NCBI RefSeq assembly: GCF_036016755.1
Contig: NZ_JAYXIH010000004.1
Coordinates: 119,743-183,742 of the forward strand
Direction of reading: 5' to 3'
Origin: Aurantimonas coralicida_A
GTDB taxonomy: Bacteria > Pseudomonadota > Alphaproteobacteria > Rhizobiales > Rhizobiaceae
Length of the DNA stretch: 64,000 nt
In this document: one piece after another, positions 61,471 through 64,000 of the stretch
Numbering within the stretch: the stretch's first letter is position 1
Layout: every line of letters starts with the position of its first letter
Program-made: the position numbers and the translations under genes
The notes under the pieces: generated by a model
Told to the model about the DNA's origin: nothing
Seen by the model: only the letters and a program-made list of their open reading frames with translations
Database searches by the model: none

Positions 61471-63300
61471 TCAGAACTCTTCCCAGCTGTCGGTGTTGGT
61501 CTGTTCGGCACGGGCGGCGCCGCCCGTTCCGGTGGTCTTCATCTGCGGCACGCCGCGCGACGCGGTCGCCGGCCGTGCCGACTGGGCCGCGTTGCCGCGA
61601 GAGCGCGACGCCTGCTGACCCCGCCCAGAGCCGGCCGAGCCGGCGGTCTTGAACTGCGCCATCGCGCTCGCCAGTTCCTCGGTTTCGTTGGTCAGCGTCT
61701 GGCTCGCCGCCGTCGCCTCTTCCACCATCGCCGCGTTCTGCTGCGTCACCTTATCCATCTGATCGGCCGCGCCGGAGACTTCCCTGAGGCTGGTCGCCTG
61801 CTCCTTGGCGCTCACCGCGATGGTTGCGATCAGCTCGGCCATCGAACTGACCTCGGCGACGATCTCGTCCAGCGACTTGCCAGACGCGGTGACCAGCTCG
61901 ACGCCGCTCTCCACCTGGCTGCGCGAGGTCGCGATCAGCGTCTTGATCTCCTTGGCGGCTTCCGCCGAGCGCTGGGCCAGCCCGCGCACTTCCTGGGCAA
62001 CCACCGCAAAGCCCTTGCCGGCTTCACCCGCCCGCGCCGCCTCGACGCCGGNGGCTTCCGCCGAGCGCTGGGCCAGCCCGCGCACTTCCTGGGCAACCAC
62101 CGCAAAGCCCTTGCCGGCTTCACCCGCCCGCGCCGCCTCGACGCCGGCGTTTAGCGCCAGCAAATTGGTCTGGAAGGCGATCTCGTCGATCACCGAGATG
62201 ATCTGGTTGATCTGCTCGGAGGATTTCTCGATCTGGCTCATCGCCGCCACCGCCTGGCCGACGATCTCGCCGCCCTTTTCGGCCTTGCCGCGGGCAGCAC
62301 TCGCCGCCGTCTGCGCCTTGCCGGCGCCCTCGGCGGTTTCATTCACCGCCGTCGTCACCTCGCCCAGCGCCGCCACCGTCTCTTCCAGGTTCGCCGCCTG
62401 CTGTTCGGTGCGCTGCGCCAGATCGTTCGAGGCCGTGTTGATCTCCTGCAGGCCCGACCGGATCGAACCGATCGAGGTCACTACATTGCCGATCGCATCT
62501 TCCAGCTTGGCGACGCTGGCGTTGAACTTCGCCCGGATCGGCTCGAACTCGGCCGCCACCGGCTCGGCCATGCGCACCGTCAGGTCGCCCGCCGACAGCC
62601 GCTCGAAGCCAACCTCCACCACACCGACAAAAGCGCGCAGATCCTCGGCCTTGGCATTGTCCAGCGCTGCCTGGCGGGTCTGTTCCGCCTCGCGTTCGCG
62701 GGAGAGCCGTTCTGTTTCCTGGCTGGATGCTTCCGCACGACCCTGTTCTTCCCGCGCAAGCTCGGTCGCCTCGGCAATGCTCTTGAACATGGCGGAGACC
62801 GTATAGGCGAGCCACAGAAGGACAGCGGCTTCCGTAACCAAGATGACCGCGTGTAGACCGAAGCGCACGACATCGGTGCCGCCGGGATAGATCGCCGCCG
62901 GCAACGCGAAGTTCAGCACCAGGTGGTGCAGGGCGGTTGCCACCGTCGCCCCCGCGATCACACGCCAATCGAACATCGCTCCGACCACCGCCAGACCGGC
63001 GAAATAGGCCATGTGCATATCGACTTGAAGGTAGTTGCCGCTGAGCGCCGAAACGAGGATGGAAATGTTGCCGACGAGGCCGACGGCGCAAACCATTCGC
63101 GCCGTCGATCCGAGGTCGGCCCTCCGGGAGAGCAGCAGACTGACGACCGCGATGGCGACTGCGGCAAACGTCGGCGCGATGACCGACCGGGCATTCGCCA
63201 TTTCAACCAGCATGATCACCGGCACGAAACCGAACTGGCCGAGAGAGATCCAGCTCGTGATACGGGCGCGGTGCGCATCAAGGTTTTTCATCGCATTCAT
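61471..63300 (-). CDS. Methyl-accepting chemotaxis protein (carries an assembly duplication)
   Basis: The start at 63300 (MNAMKNLDAHRARITSW) gives 609 codons as written, but about 577 once a 96-base duplication is removed. About six N-terminal membrane segments (about 12-195) replace a periplasmic sensor domain. A HAMP-like linker (LSAGDLTVRMAEPVAAEFEPI) follows, then the signalling domain with hairpin tip IDEIAFQTNLLALNAGVEAARAGEAGKGFAVVAQEVRGLAQRSAEA, shown here as a family pattern in pieces. The end DSWEEF is a CheR/CheB docking pentapeptide type. It follows the small hypothetical gene by 10 bases. Confidence 0.93.
   Translation of the reverse strand: MNAMKNLDAHRARITSWISLGQFGFVPVIMLVEMANARSVIAPTFAAVAIAVVSLLLSRRADLGSTARMVCAVGLVGNISILVSALSGNYLQVDMHMAYFAGLAVVGAMFDWRVIAGATVATALHHLVLNFALPAAIYPGGTDVVRFGLHAVILVTEAAVLLWLAYTVSAMFKSIAEATELAREEQGRAEASSQETERLSREREAEQTRQAALDNAKAEDLRAFVGVVEVGFERLSAGDLTVRMAEPVAAEFEPIRAKFNASVAKLEDAIGNVVTSIGSIRSGLQEINTASNDLAQRTEQQAANLEETVAALGEVTTAVNETAEGAGKAQTAASAARGKAEKGGEIVGQAVAAMSQIEKSSEQINQIISVIDEIAFQTNLLALNAGVEAARAGEAGKGFAVVAQEVRGLAQRSAEAXGVEAARAGEAGKGFAVVAQEVRGLAQRSAEAAKEIKTLIATSRSQVESGVELVTASGKSLDEIVAEVSSMAELIATIAVSAKEQATSLREVSGAADQMDKVTQQNAAMVEEATAASQTLTNETEELASAMAQFKTAGSAGSGRGQQASRSRGNAAQSARPATASRGVPQMKTTGTGGAARAEQTNTDSWEEF
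61957..62147. repeat. Two identical 95-base copies flanking a single N (assembly join)
   Basis: Bases 61957-62051 and 62053-62147 are identical, with an N at 62052. The copy plus N is 96 bases, so the frame stays open and the most conserved part of the signalling domain appears twice. Such a perfect repeat around one N is what a scaffolder writes when it joins two contigs whose ends overlap. Confidence 0.93.
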
Positions 63301-63310
63301 GGTCGAGTTC

Positions 63311-63631
63311 CTAGTCAGTGGTGCTTGCGCAGCCGATCGTGGCAGCGTCGAGAACGAGCCATGCACCGGTGGCGCGAAGCCGCCCCGGCAAGCCTTCGTC
63401 GGTGAATTCGAGTACGGCTACGGAGGGCCAGGCCCCCGCATCTATGAGATTGCCGGCCCTGGCGGCCGCTTGGATGACACGCGCTTGCGGCCACCATGGC
63501 GGAAAAACCGCCGCGAGGCTTTCGGTACTGGCGAGACTGGGACCCGGGATCGCGACGATGAGGGTCGCCAACGCCATGACGGACCCGGCGATCCAGCTGA
63601 GCGTGTGCGATTTCATTGCGGTCGTGAACAT
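63311..63631 (-). CDS. Small hypothetical membrane-anchored or exported protein upstream of the chemoreceptor
   Basis: From the ATG at 63631 (MFTTAMKSHTLSWIAGSVM) this is 106 aa; the ATG at 63616 is an alternative. One hydrophobic segment (about 10-32) ends in GPSLA-STE, an anchor or signal peptide. The rest has PPWWPQARVIQAAARAGN and a GAWLVLDAATIGCA end with one cysteine. No named family is recognised. It is 10 bases upstream of the chemoreceptor and probably in the same transcript, so an accessory role in sensing is possible. Confidence 0.6.
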   Translation of the reverse strand: MFTTAMKSHTLSWIAGSVMALATLIVAIPGPSLASTESLAAVFPPWWPQARVIQAAARAGNLIDAGAWPSVAVLEFTDEGLPGRLRATGAWLVLDAATIGCASTTD

Positions 63632-63719
63632 TATCGGACGCCTTGCAGCGGGAATATCGCAGCGGCAAGAACTGTCATGCTCGCACCAGCCCCCCGCCGA
63701 AGTCATTGTTTAACGAGCG

Positions 63720-64000
63720 AATCTGAATAGATCGCAAACATGATCGATCGATCGACCGGATGGGTTTGAGCCCCGAAGGTCGCTGTCCAAAGATTGCCGT
63801 TAGGGTAATAGAGCCGGGTAGCGGTCCGGGGCGTCGGCCCGTTATACCAACCTGCGGTGATAGGGACCTATTCGATGGCGCTGGACGGGCTTGTCCGGCC
63901 AGGAGCGCCGCGCGGTTCGATGCGGCGCATCGGGCAAGCGGTGCGACGCCGTCCGGCAAGCCCGTACAGCCCACCTTTGGCCGGGCGCTCGCCGCGCCTG
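63720..64000. other. Window end without a confirmed gene
   Basis: A plus-strand frame from the ATG at 63875 (MALDGLVRPGAPRGSMRR) stays open to the end with GC-rich third positions and a GGGA nine bases upstream, so a gene might begin here. The 42 visible residues match no family I know. The rest of the stretch holds nothing that I recognise. Confidence 0.3.

Noticed and set aside
61957..62147. Biological tandem duplication in the chemoreceptor
   Set aside because: Perfect identity, exact 95-base length and the single N between the copies point to a scaffolding artefact.
63675..63974. Minus-strand open frame at the right end
   Set aside because: Composition and residue content look like background, and no start signal was seen.

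Overview
This is a GC-rich stretch of an alphaproteobacterial chromosome, most likely Hyphomicrobiales (Rhizobiales). The main evidence is gene order: hemC-hemD-mitofilin-hemY, tsaD-gpsA-YciI-EVE, ftsK-lolA next to xthA and an OmpR-type regulator, a DUF2849-cysI-DUF934-cysH-cysDN sulfate unit, and a DUF1127 mini-protein. A CtrA-type box (TTAA-N7-TTAAC) upstream of ftsK fits the same group. No phage, IS element, CRISPR array or rRNA gene was seen.

Layout. 0-2.8 kb: tail of an unknown CDS, DUF1127, a frameshifted DUF167 gene behind yggT, tRNA-Ala(CGC) and an MFS exporter. 2.8-10.2 kb (minus): a heme block (hemC, hemD, mitofilin-like, hemY) continuing into terB, an amidotransferase and a HAD phosphatase. 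10.3-13.9 kb (plus): tsaD-gpsA, YciI, EVE and a methyltransferase. 14-16.9 kb: L,D-transpeptidase, response regulator, cyclic-nucleotide-domain protein and xthA. 17.2-20.2 kb: a secreted hypothetical protein and a serralysin-type RTX metalloprotease, apparently inserted between xthA and lolA. 20.3-24.4 kb: lolA, ftsK and a GNAT protein. 24.5-26.4 kb: glnK-amtB behind a sigma-54-like promoter. 26.5-28.8 kb: tesB and a UbiH-type hydroxylase. 29-35 kb: assimilatory sulfate reduction. 35.3-40 kb: housekeeping genes (Trm112-like, LON-domain, thioredoxin/TPR, YbaK, UspA, YedE).

40.2-57.9 kb is a large cobalamin cluster in several strand blocks: cobT, cobS, cobD-cobC-cobB, cbiD-cobK, then a tightly coupled minus-strand operon cbiX-cobH-cobL-cobI-cbiG/cobJ-(toxin-antitoxin)-cobM, and cobQ. 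The set cbiX + cbiD + a CbiG domain, with no cobG, cobF or cobN here, points to the early-cobalt-insertion route. Unusual points are an uncharacterised domain fused to CobH, a His/Cys-rich tail on CbiX, a TumE/TumA-like toxin-antitoxin pair translationally coupled to cobM, a PIN/Phd pair with a perfect palindromic operator upstream, and a leader before cbiX resembling the 5' half of a cobalamin riboswitch with a hairpin that would hide the ribosome binding site.

57.8-59.3 kb is an AT-rich two-gene unit (membrane protein plus exported cysteine-containing protein) of unknown function, the best candidate for an undescribed system. 59.4-64 kb holds two short-chain dehydrogenases around a 53-aa DUF3096 protein missed by a length cut-off, then a methyl-accepting chemotaxis protein. 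That gene contains two identical 95-base copies around a single N, almost certainly an assembly join.
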